Below, piece after piece: positions 1 to 5,667 of a stretch of 8,508 nucleotides of DNA (positions are counted from its first letter, which is position 1; each line of letters opens with the position of its first letter). The stretch covers positions 1 through 8,508 of the forward strand of contig JAAUPO010000068.1 of the NCBI GenBank assembly GCA_012033095.1. The letters are read 5' to 3'. Under the pieces are notes generated by a model. That model was given only the letters and a program-made list of their open reading frames with translations. It was not told where the DNA came from and did not search any database. Both the position numbers and the translations under genes were made by a program. The DNA is from Synechococcaceae cyanobacterium RL_1_2 (GTDB lineage Bacteria > Cyanobacteriota > Cyanobacteriia > Cyanobacteriales > JAAUPO01).

Positions 1-372
1 CTTTTACATATTTTAAACTAAGGATAAACCCCTGGTTATTAAGGAGTTATTTGGATTTGTTTTGTGACAGGGTGAAAGTTTATATAAAGAAAAGTACAAA
101 AATCTGGATTTGAATTGGTTAACTTATGTAAAAAGGTTTGAAATCCTCAAAGTAATCCATAAAAATAGAACTTATTAGGGCACATTCCCTATTCACCTAA
201 TAAACTATCAACAAGTATAGGATTTGATCCTTTATTAATTTATTTTCATCAGCGTAAATTCTAAGCATAAAATTGAAAGTAAATTAAGCCATTTCAAATT
301 TTGTATTTTTCAGCTAAGCCAATTTTTTTCACACGAACCTAAGATTCTTTTTTTTACGGGAGACAAATTCAG
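1..372. other. AT-rich leader upstream of the V4R/phycobiliprotein-like cluster, no gene
   Basis: No credible reading frame is present on either strand. The stretch is AT-rich with several T runs, as expected for a promoter and 5' leader. It holds an 8-bp inverted repeat, TTATTAGG at 172-179 and CCTAATAA at 196-203, and three scattered copies of GGATTTG (53, 106, 220). I could not find a -35/-10 pair with normal spacing: TTGTGA at 62 and TATATA at 81 are only 13 bases apart. A GGGAGA ribosome binding site at 358-363 serves the first gene. The main promoter of the cluster probably lies here, but its position is not shown by the sequence. Confidence 0.6.
172..203. repeat. 8-bp inverted repeat in the leader
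   Basis: TTATTAGG (172-179) and CCTAATAA (196-203) are exact reverse complements separated by 16 bases, with a nested AGGG/CCCT pair (177-180, 187-190). It could be an operator for a dimeric regulator or a weak hairpin. No T-run follows, so it is not a standard terminator. Confidence 0.35.
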
Positions 373-717
373 ATGGTTGTAACATCAGCAAAGTCTGACC
401 AAAAGGTCATACAGCCTACTGCTTTTCCGAAGACCAAGCACCTACTTCACCAAAAGTTTCCAGAAAAGCATCACCATTATTGCATTGAAGATTTCTTTGA
501 CTTCCAAACTCAAACCGGCACCATTACGGACTGGAATAACTCCCGTAACATTCTGACCACCGAAGATTTTATTATTGGCTTGATGCAAGGTCTAGAAGAG
601 GAAGTTGGTGCAGCTTCCGGGGTCGTTCTCTATGAAATTGGTCGGGCTTGGGGCGTTAAGGATGCTGAATTTTTTAATGAGTGGTTCACTAAAGAGTATC
701 AATATCAAAACAGTTGA
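373..717 (+). CDS. V4R-domain protein (slr0144-like), N-terminal part of a frameshifted gene
   Basis: This is the first half of a gene that resembles Synechocystis slr0144 and the intact paralogue at 2167-2838. It starts at ATG 373, nine bases after GGGAGA. Residues 62-93 (TEDFIIGLMQGLEEEVG..SGVVLYEIGRAWG) align with residues 45-76 of the paralogue (PEAFVQGLYIGLNQELG..AGVVLFRCGYRWG). The frame then hits TGA at 715-717 in the middle of the aligned region, and the homologous sequence resumes in the -1 frame from about 708. One extra A in AAAA (707-710) gives ...YQKQLSQTNL... without loss of residues. V4R domains are predicted small-molecule-binding modules related to BchJ of (bacterio)chlorophyll synthesis; in PCC 6803 this gene heads an operon linked to photosystem II assembly. 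The intact protein would be about 243 residues and appears soluble, with no signal peptide or membrane segment. Whether the gene is truly broken or miscalled cannot be told from this sequence. Confidence 0.85.
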   Translation: MVVTSAKSDQKVIQPTAFPKTKHLLHQKFPEKHHHYCIEDFFDFQTQTGTITDWNNSRNILTTEDFIIGLMQGLEEEVGAASGVVLYEIGRAWGVKDAEFFNEWFTKEYQYQNS

Positions 718-1103
718 GCCAAACTAATCTTCCCTACGTGTTAGAAGCTTGGTGGTGGCCCTTCACGAGCCAAGGTTGGGGCAACTGGGATGTGGATATG
801 AGTGAACAGAAAAATGGTTTTATGTTCATTAATATTTTCGACTCGGCGGTGGCTCGGACCCTGGGCAATGTAGGGAAACCCGTTTGTCACCTCTACGCTG
901 GTTTAATGGCTGGCTTTTTTACGAAACTGGTTAAAAAAGAACTCAGTTGTATTGAGATCCAATGTTATGCCATGGGAGAAACCTATTGTAAGTTTTTGCT
1001 TGGAAAGCAGGATCGTATTGATGCGGCAACCTTCTGGCAAAATGAGGGTGCAGTGGCTAAGGACATTGAGAAAAAACTCTTGAATGGAGAATATCTACGA
1101 TGA
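714..1103 (+). CDS. V4R-domain protein (slr0144-like), C-terminal part of a frameshifted gene
   Basis: This half carries the core of the V4R domain. The frame opens at a nominal TTG (714) overlapping the TGA of the preceding frame, but no ribosome binding site precedes it, and the homology runs straight across the junction, so TTG is probably not a true start. Residues 58-94 hold the V4R signature: a Cys before a small hydrophobic helix (VCHLYAG, C58), then SCIEIQC (C79, C84) and GETYCKF (C92). C58, C84 and C92 match the conserved cysteines of the family, which are suggested to bind metal or ligand. The QGWGNW segment (20-25) matches HGWGYL in the paralogue at 2167-2838. Its stop overlaps the ATG of the next gene (ATGA, 1100-1103), which indicates translational coupling. 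If translation of the upstream half really ends at 717, this half would be poorly expressed. Confidence 0.85.
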   Translation: MSQTNLPYVLEAWWWPFTSQGWGNWDVDMSEQKNGFMFINIFDSAVARTLGNVGKPVCHLYAGLMAGFFTKLVKKELSCIEIQCYAMGETYCKFLLGKQDRIDAATFWQNEGAVAKDIEKKLLNGEYLR

Positions 1104-1615
1104 GCAACTGGCAAGAGTTGAGCGTTACTGATTTTTTCACCCACGACAATTGGGAGGGAAAACGACAATCTACACCAGTTGTTATGACGGCGAATCCTAA
1201 GCCAATCTCGGTTTCTCAATTAGTGGAAAAGGTTGAGACCCAAACTAGTTCACCGTTGGTTTTTCCCCAACACCTCGCTACCACTGTAGCCCTGGAGAGT
1301 TGGCATTTGTTGTCGGTGGAAAAGATGTTTCACCAGCAGAATTGGGAAGGCATCGGTCAAGGGCTAGCCATGGGGTCTGCGCCATCTCCTTTCGGGGAAA
1401 ATGCCCTGGCCACGAAGCCGATCGCGAATCTTTCTCAGCCCAGTCCAGCAGGGGGAGAGATAGCTTTAACTTTACCGGTGGAACAATTTTTAGCTTGTAT
1501 GAGTTGGGATGGGGTCCCGGCGATCGGTGTATTGCCAGAACTAAAAAATCCTAACGCTAGCCATAACGACAAGGACGATCACATTACCCTAGATGATTTT
1601 TCCCAATTATTTTAA
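1100..1615 (+). CDS. Small protein with repeated LSVxxFFxxxNWEG motif (slr0145-like)
   Basis: The product is 171 residues, starting at ATG 1100, four bases overlapping the preceding stop. I recognise it by position as the slr0145 counterpart, but no named domain is evident. It has an internal repeat: WQELSVTDFFTHDNWEG (4-20), WHLLSVEKMFHQQNWEG (68-84), ALTLPVEQFLACMSWDG (122-138), and a half copy HITLDDFSQLF at the very C-terminus (161-171). The linkers between are Pro/Ser/Thr/Gln-rich and look disordered. There is no signal peptide or membrane segment. The architecture, short amphipathic motifs on flexible linkers, suggests (inference) a multivalent adaptor that docks on several copies of a partner, perhaps one of the phycobiliprotein-fold proteins encoded beside it. 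The function is unknown. Confidence 0.85.
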   Translation: MSNWQELSVTDFFTHDNWEGKRQSTPVVMTANPKPISVSQLVEKVETQTSSPLVFPQHLATTVALESWHLLSVEKMFHQQNWEGIGQGLAMGSAPSPFGENALATKPIANLSQPSPAGGEIALTLPVEQFLACMSWDGVPAIGVLPELKNPNASHNDKDDHITLDDFSQLF

Positions 1616-1636
1616 GTAGAGGTTTGAGTTAGAGCT

Positions 1637-2119
1637 ATGCATAAAGATTTACAAAATTTCCTCCATCGTGCCGAGGATCATTTCCTTAAAAATCCTGAGC
1701 TAATGATGTTCAAATATCATACGGAACGTATGGGTCAAACCTTGGTGGTTTATGAATTGTTACGGGATAAGGAAATTGAAATTTTCCAACCGGTGGCAGA
1801 TCAGTTAGTTAAAAAATTACCCGAACAAGATTCCCACGCCATTGAATTAGCCCTCAAACATTGGTTATCCATCATGCGCTATTGTTCCATGGCGATGTTA
1901 TTGGACAATCCAGAATTCCTTCAGCATCGGATTTTGGAATGGTTAACGGATCAAGTTGCGGCCCAGAACTTAGTTGCCATTGAAACGGAGCTTTACTCAT
2001 TACTGGAAGCCCAATTAGTGAAAACTTTGAAATCTGAACAAATGCAGTTTTTACGCCCATTCCTGGAACAGGCTCGGCAAAGTATTCTCACTCCTTCGGC
2101 GATCGGCAGTAATGCTTAG
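1637..2119 (+). CDS. Phycobiliprotein-fold protein lacking the bilin cysteine (slr0146-like)
   Basis: The product is 160 residues, all-helical in appearance, the same length as allophycocyanin subunits. It starts at ATG 1637, 21 bases after the previous gene, with a weak AGAG site. My by-eye alignment to allophycocyanin alpha from memory matches LRDKEIEIFQPVADQLVKKLPE (42-63) to its helix B region (LTDNRERIVKQAGDQLFQKRPD), and SIMRYCSMAMLLDNPEFL (78-95) to the helix after the chromophore cysteine ([18 protein letters not shown]). In this register the Cys-x-Arg-Asp chromophore signature is replaced by Ala72-x-Lys74-His75, so covalent bilin attachment at that site is not expected. The similarity is weak overall, and the family call is an inference. 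Alternative: an unrelated helical protein. In PCC 6803 the counterpart belongs to the photosystem II assembly operon. Confidence 0.8.
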   Translation: MHKDLQNFLHRAEDHFLKNPELMMFKYHTERMGQTLVVYELLRDKEIEIFQPVADQLVKKLPEQDSHAIELALKHWLSIMRYCSMAMLLDNPEFLQHRILEWLTDQVAAQNLVAIETELYSLLEAQLVKTLKSEQMQFLRPFLEQARQSILTPSAIGSNA

Positions 2120-2166
2120 CCAAGTTTAAGCCTAAGTTAAGTCACCATCACCCCAAGAGAAAAATT

Positions 2167-2838
2167 ATGATTTCCATTGCTAATTTGGTTAAAGAAAATA
2201 ACCTCAAAGGTAATTACTATTCCCCCGATGCTTATTTGATGGGGGATGTCGAGACCGGTTTGCTCGAAAATCGCCAGGGAGCAAGGTTAATTGCCATGCC
2301 AGAAGCCTTTGTACAGGGCTTATACATTGGTCTGAATCAAGAATTAGGCCAAGCTGCCGGAGTAGTACTATTTCGTTGTGGTTACCGTTGGGGTAAACAC
2401 TTCTATCGTCGTTTTATTGAAGAGGTTAGTACTTACTACAACATTCCCGTTAACAAAATGGAAATGACCTTATTTCTACAATGCTTCAAGGAATGTTGGA
2501 AAACCCATGGCTGGGGATATCTTGAGCTAAATTTTGATTATTATCAGCATGGTTTTATTGTTGCTAACATTAAAAACTCAGCTTTTGCCCAAAGCTCCAT
2601 GGGTAAGGGAGAAGAGCCTCAATGTTTCACGGAAGCCGGTATTTTAAGCTCTTTCTTTAGCCAATTAACGGGAAAAGAACTCCATTGTGTTCAAACGGAA
2701 TGCCAAACCATGGGAGCGGAATCCAATTATTTCGTGATTGGGTTAGAAAAACGGGTGCAAAAAGCAGAAGCTTGGCGGGAAGAAGGCCAAGACCATCGCA
2801 CTATCATGGATCGTTTGAAAGTAATTCAGGAAAATTAG
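2167..2838 (+). CDS. V4R-domain protein (slr0147-like)
   Basis: The product is 223 residues and is an intact paralogue of the broken gene at 373-1103. It starts at ATG 2167, with AAGAGA at 2155-2160 as a plausible ribosome binding site. The N-terminal part (47-76) has the AFVQGLYIGLNQELGQAAGVVLF block shared with the first gene, followed by THGWGYLEL (113-121) and the C-terminal V4R core (about 150-193). Of the three conserved V4R cysteines, C153 (PQCF) and C179 (TECQ) are kept, but the third, expected in the GxxxC position, is absent (GAESNYF, 183-189), unlike the first paralogue (GETYCKF). V4R domains are related to BchJ and are predicted to bind small hydrophobic or tetrapyrrole ligands. 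The protein appears soluble. It probably works together with the first V4R protein, perhaps as a heterodimer (inference). Confidence 0.88.
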   Translation: MISIANLVKENNLKGNYYSPDAYLMGDVETGLLENRQGARLIAMPEAFVQGLYIGLNQELGQAAGVVLFRCGYRWGKHFYRRFIEEVSTYYNIPVNKMEMTLFLQCFKECWKTHGWGYLELNFDYYQHGFIVANIKNSAFAQSSMGKGEEPQCFTEAGILSSFFSQLTGKELHCVQTECQTMGAESNYFVIGLEKRVQKAEAWREEGQDHRTIMDRLKVIQEN

Positions 2839-2903
2839 GGATCTGAGCAGGAAGGATGCAATAGTAAAATATGGCTCGAAAAAGTATCCAGTTTTTATCC
2901 TTT

Positions 2904-2909
2904 AAGGAG
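2904..2909 (+). promoter_or_regulatory. Ribosome binding site fixing a GTG start
   Basis: AAGGAG lies eight bases before GTG 2918. It is the strongest Shine-Dalgarno sequence in the cluster and supports GTG as the ferredoxin start. Confidence 0.8.
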
Positions 2910-2917
2910 TAAGCACA

Positions 2918-3403
2918 GTGGCTAAAACGATCAAACTTGACCCAACCCAGACTGAAACCGCAATTAAAACCAATGATAATTTGTTATCTGGTTTGTTAAA
3001 GGCTGATATTCCTGTGCTCCAGGAATGTGGTGGTCGCGGTTTATGTTCTACCTGTCACATTTTTGTAACGGAGGGTATGGATAGTTTGTCTCCCTTGAAT
3101 AAGCGGGAGCAACGAACTTTAGAGGTGATCACCACGGCCCGGCCTAACTCTCGTCTAGCCTGTCAAGCTAGGGTTTTGGGAGATGGGGTAAAGCTAGAGC
3201 TCCCCGCTGGTATGTATATCAGTGAAATGACTAACATCGATGATCTTATTGGTCGTCGTGCCCAGGATAATATTCTCCATCCCCTTAACGGTAAGGTGTT
3301 GGTGGAGGAGGGCAAGATTATTACCCGATCGATGATTATGCAAATTGTCGAAGATACCCGGGTTGAAGTTAATGACTATTTTTCTCGTACGGAGCAAGTC
3401 TAG
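2918..3403 (+). CDS. [2Fe-2S] ferredoxin with C-terminal extension (slr0148-like)
   Basis: The product is 161 residues, starting at GTG. The first ~100 residues form a [2Fe-2S] ferredoxin domain: cluster ligands C37, C43 and C46 lie in ECGGRGLCSTCHIF and the fourth ligand C82 in SRLACQAR. The C-x5-C-x2-C spacing resembles adrenodoxin or bacterial-type ferredoxins rather than the C-x4-C-x2-C of plant-type photosynthetic PetF, so a specialised electron carrier is more likely than the main photosystem I acceptor. After about residue 100 there is an extension of some 60 residues (ISEMTNIDDLIGRRAQ..., then a Val/Ile-rich segment ending SRTEQV) that canonical ferredoxins lack; I do not recognise it. 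No targeting signal is seen, so it should be cytosolic. In PCC 6803 the counterpart is counted among the minor ferredoxins (Fed5). Its location suggests a redox role for the photosystem II assembly cluster. Confidence 0.93.
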   Translation: MAKTIKLDPTQTETAIKTNDNLLSGLLKADIPVLQECGGRGLCSTCHIFVTEGMDSLSPLNKREQRTLEVITTARPNSRLACQARVLGDGVKLELPAGMYISEMTNIDDLIGRRAQDNILHPLNGKVLVEEGKIITRSMIMQIVEDTRVEVNDYFSRTEQV

Positions 3404-3455
3404 AGTTAATTCTAAATTTAGGCTTCATCCGGTATTTGCTGTTTTATTTCTTTTT

Positions 3456-3460
3456 GGGAG
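3456..3460 (+). promoter_or_regulatory. Ribosome binding site selecting ATG 3469
   Basis: GGGAG sits eight bases before ATG 3469. The earlier in-frame ATG at 3436 has no such site and would add 11 hydrophobic residues (MLFYFFLGETP) absent from the family, so 3469 is preferred. Confidence 0.7.
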
Positions 3461-3468
3461 AAACTCCA

Positions 3469-3939
3469 ATGATTAAACAATTAGTTGCCCTCACGGTTCA
3501 AGCTGATGGTCGTTATGCGACATCTGAAGAACTTCAATTTATTAAGGATTATCTTGGTTCTGTGGATACGAGGATTAAAACATATCGTAAAATTAGGGAT
3601 AATGAGGAAAGGATTATCCATCGGGTAGAGGCGGAAAAACGGGGCTTGAATGAAGGTCTCTTCAAACTTGGTAATAGTGATTGTACTTGGATCTGCCAGC
3701 GGGATATGTCCATGGTTATTCGGTGCATCAATGCGGACATGTTGATTAATGATATGCAACGTTTAAGGGAAGGGATGTTGGTGTGGTATGAGACCATTGT
3801 TCGGGCCTTTGCTTATAAACGTTACAGTGTACGCACCTATAAGATTTTACAGGATGTGATGCAACAACATTTAGAGCCGGAGGAAGCGGAACTGGTGATG
3901 CCGTCTTTAAAGTTGACAGAAAGTTTATTGACTCAATAA
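3469..3939 (+). CDS. Allophycocyanin-like protein with intact bilin-cysteine signature (slr0149-like)
   Basis: The product is 156 residues from ATG 3469, close to the 160 residues of allophycocyanin alpha. By-eye comparison with allophycocyanin alpha (from memory) matches VQADGRYATSEELQFIKDYL (10-29) to [20 protein letters not shown], and KIRDNEERIIHRV (41-53) to ILTDNRERIVKQA. It also matches CQRDMSMVIRCINADMLIND (76-95) to [20 protein letters not shown]. The chromophore-site residues Cys76, Arg78 and Asp79 are therefore present in the order found in bilin-binding phycobiliproteins, so covalent phycocyanobilin attachment is possible. Two more cysteines, C72 and C86, flank the site. The region from about 110 onward is more divergent. 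No linker domain or membrane segment is seen. It follows the ferredoxin by 65 bases, and its family partner without the cysteine is at 1637-2119. A role outside the phycobilisome rod or core, in photosystem II assembly, is inferred from context. Confidence 0.88.
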   Translation: MIKQLVALTVQADGRYATSEELQFIKDYLGSVDTRIKTYRKIRDNEERIIHRVEAEKRGLNEGLFKLGNSDCTWICQRDMSMVIRCINADMLINDMQRLREGMLVWYETIVRAFAYKRYSVRTYKILQDVMQQHLEPEEAELVMPSLKLTESLLTQ

Positions 3940-4036
3940 TTATTGGTTTTAGTTGGTTTATTTTTTGTTTTTTCATCCTCATTCATCCGTACTCCACCAG
4001 CCTTAATTCTAGATATCGATCATTGGCGATAATATT
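3940..4036 (+). other. Short T-rich spacer where PCC 6803 carries a ferredoxin gene
   Basis: These 97 bases contain long T runs but no hairpin and no reading frame. In Synechocystis PCC 6803, as I recall, slr0150 (a petF-type ferredoxin) lies between slr0149 and slr0151; nothing ferredoxin-like remains here. An internal promoter for the next gene is possible, but I see no convincing -35/-10 pair. Confidence 0.45.
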
Positions 4037-4420
4037 ATGCAACAACAAGCAAATACCCTTTCTTCCTTGAAGAAAATGTCTTGGTTAGAACTCCTTGAAG
4101 TAGCCACTCTCATCGGCGTGCTCGGCTGTGGTGTTACGGCGGTGGCAACGAAAAAAGCAAATGTGGCGATCGCTCCGATCCCGGTGGCTTTAGTTCTTAA
4201 CTGGGTTAATCGAAGCCGCTCAAGCAGTAAAACTAGTAGCCAAATCCAGAATAATCTTAGTCAACTGGGTTATTACGCTAAAACCAACTTTGATATTTTA
4301 GCGGGCAAGATGCAAAACCTAGAGCAGGTGACTATTCCTGCTTTAGGCCACACTGGTCAAAAACTAGAAAGTAGTCTTGACGAACTATCGGGTCAGTTTA
4401 AAACCTTTCTGCTCAGTTAG
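4037..4420 (+). CDS. Membrane-anchored coiled-coil/TPR protein (slr0151-like), N-terminal part of a frameshifted gene
   Basis: The 127-residue frame starts at ATG 4037 with no clear ribosome binding site; M14 (4076, after GAAG) is an alternative start. Residues 17-57 are hydrophobic (ELLEVATLIGVLGCGVTAVA... then APIPVALVLNW), giving one or two membrane segments, followed by a basic Ser-rich stretch (RSRSSSKTSS) and the beginning of a helical region. The frame ends at TAG 4418-4420, but the helical sequence continues in the -1 frame. One extra A in AAAA (4399-4402) would give QFKNLSAQLAEMQQLNTDER, joining this part to 4426-5667. The intact protein would be about 540 residues, a thylakoid- or plasma-membrane-anchored scaffold. 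In PCC 6803 the counterpart Slr0151 is a TPR protein linked to photosystem II repair. Confidence 0.8.
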   Translation: MQQQANTLSSLKKMSWLELLEVATLIGVLGCGVTAVATKKANVAIAPIPVALVLNWVNRSRSSSKTSSQIQNNLSQLGYYAKTNFDILAGKMQNLEQVTIPALGHTGQKLESSLDELSGQFKTFLLS

Positions 4421-4425
4421 CTGAA

Positions 4426-5667
4426 ATGCAACAGTTAAACACCGATGAAAGGATGGAACGTAGTCAGATGGTCATGCAGTTACAGAACCAAATCAGTACG
4501 GTCAATGAACTGCGGGAACAGTTAGAAAAATTACAGGAATTCACCACCACGGAAGTGGAGGATCAAACTAGACAACGCAAAGAAATGCTCACTGGGCTGG
4601 AACAACAACTTAGCCAGCTTAATGGGGCGAATAAAGCCCAGAAACAGGAACAGCAAGCCACCCTAACGAAAATTAATGGGGAATTGGAAAAATTAGAAAA
4701 AACCGTGGCTGGGGCTTTACATAAGCAGAAAGAAGACCAGGATCAGCGGTTAATTGAATTGGGTCAAAAGCTGACCTATGCCCAGGATTTGATTGCTTCC
4801 TTGGGGCAAAAGCAGGACTTGATGGAAGCGAATGCGAGTAATTTGCTCCATCAACAAAAGGAAATTGTGGAGGTGGTCAATTGTTTACGGGATCTAGAAA
4901 GTACTAGTACTCGAATTGAGATTAATACGGACATTGATCGCTCCTTCTATCAACGGGCCCTTAACCATGAAAAGCTAGGGGATAATGATGCGGCTATGAT
5001 GGATTATGGGAAAGCGATCGAGGCTAATCCTAAACATGCGGAAGCTTATTTTCACCGTGCTTTGCTCCTGGAGAAAAGGGGGGATAAGCAGATTGCGGTG
5101 GATGATTTCCGTAAGGCGGCTCAATATTTCTTGGAACAGGGGGATGTGGCTAGTTATCAAACTGCTAAGGGCAAAACTAAGGAAAGTTTGGATTTGGCCA
5201 TTGGTGGAGAGCAGGATGATGTTACGGCTACGACCTTAGTTAAGGGTCTCTTTGATGATGCCGTACCTATGGCCCCCATTGAACGACCCTATGAAGATAA
5301 GGGCATTCGCAAGTATGAGAGGTTAATTACTGACGAGCATTTAGATGAGGATTCTAGTAAATTAACCACGGCTGACGGTTCTAAACCCGAGAATTTGAAG
5401 GAATATAACCAAATCTTGGCCAATGATCCCCACAATTCCCAGGCTTTATTTGAGCGGGGGGTGCTTCTGGAAAAGGCTGGGGATAAACAGCGAGCGGTGG
5501 AGGATTTTCGTCTAGCAGCTAAGATCTTCTTGGAAGAGGGGGACATTGCTAGTTATCAAAGCTCTCGCGATCGCGGTAAACAATTACTGGAGATTGAAAA
5601 GGAAACCGATGAGCAAGAAATTGCCGATCGCGAATTTGAACTAGTGGTGGATGGATTATTTGGCTAA
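4426..5667 (+). CDS. Coiled-coil/TPR protein (slr0151-like), C-terminal part of a frameshifted gene
   Basis: This frame has 413 residues, with a nominal ATG at 4426 and no ribosome binding site. The open frame extends back to about 4402 and joins the membrane-anchored N-terminal part by a one-base correction. Residues 10-165 are a Gln/Glu/Lys/Leu-rich coiled coil. Two TPR modules follow. The first (about 171-275) contains FYQRALNHEKLGDNDAAMMDYGKAIEANP and AYFHRALLLEKRGDKQIAVDDFRKAA; the second (323-413) contains ALFERGVLLEKAGDKQRAVEDFRLAA. Each ends in a V-x-GLF element (VKGLFDD 272-278; VDGLFG 408-413), so the module looks internally duplicated, separated by an acidic linker (about 276-322). 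TPRs bind proteins, which fits a scaffold for photosystem II assembly or repair. It closes the cluster; no terminator hairpin is visible after it, and the kinase gene (slr0152) found next in PCC 6803 is absent. Confidence 0.88.
   Translation: MQQLNTDERMERSQMVMQLQNQISTVNELREQLEKLQEFTTTEVEDQTRQRKEMLTGLEQQLSQLNGANKAQKQEQQATLTKINGELEKLEKTVAGALHKQKEDQDQRLIELGQKLTYAQDLIASLGQKQDLMEANASNLLHQQKEIVEVVNCLRDLESTSTRIEINTDIDRSFYQRALNHEKLGDNDAAMMDYGKAIEANPKHAEAYFHRALLLEKRGDKQIAVDDFRKAAQYFLEQGDVASYQTAKGKTKESLDLAIGGEQDDVTATTLVKGLFDDAVPMAPIERPYEDKGIRKYERLITDEHLDEDSSKLTTADGSKPENLKEYNQILANDPHNSQALFERGVLLEKAGDKQRAVEDFRLAAKIFLEEGDIASYQSSRDRGKQLLEIEKETDEQEIADREFELVVDGLFG

Noticed and set aside
62..86. TTGTGA...TATATA as a sigma-70 promoter
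   Set aside because: The spacing is 13 bases, too short for a normal -35/-10 pair.
706..717. Programmed -1 ribosomal frameshifting in the first V4R gene
   Set aside because: CAAAACA is not an X XXY YYZ heptamer in the zero frame, and no downstream hairpin or pseudoknot is evident; kept only as a remote alternative.
1300..1554. Plus-strand 84-codon frame inside the repeated-motif gene
   Set aside because: It overlaps a well-supported gene in another frame, with no ribosome binding site and no recognisable domain.
3436..3468. Upstream ATG adding MLFYFFLGETP to the allophycocyanin-like protein
   Set aside because: No ribosome binding site precedes it, while GGGAG is well placed for ATG 3469, and the family begins at about that residue.
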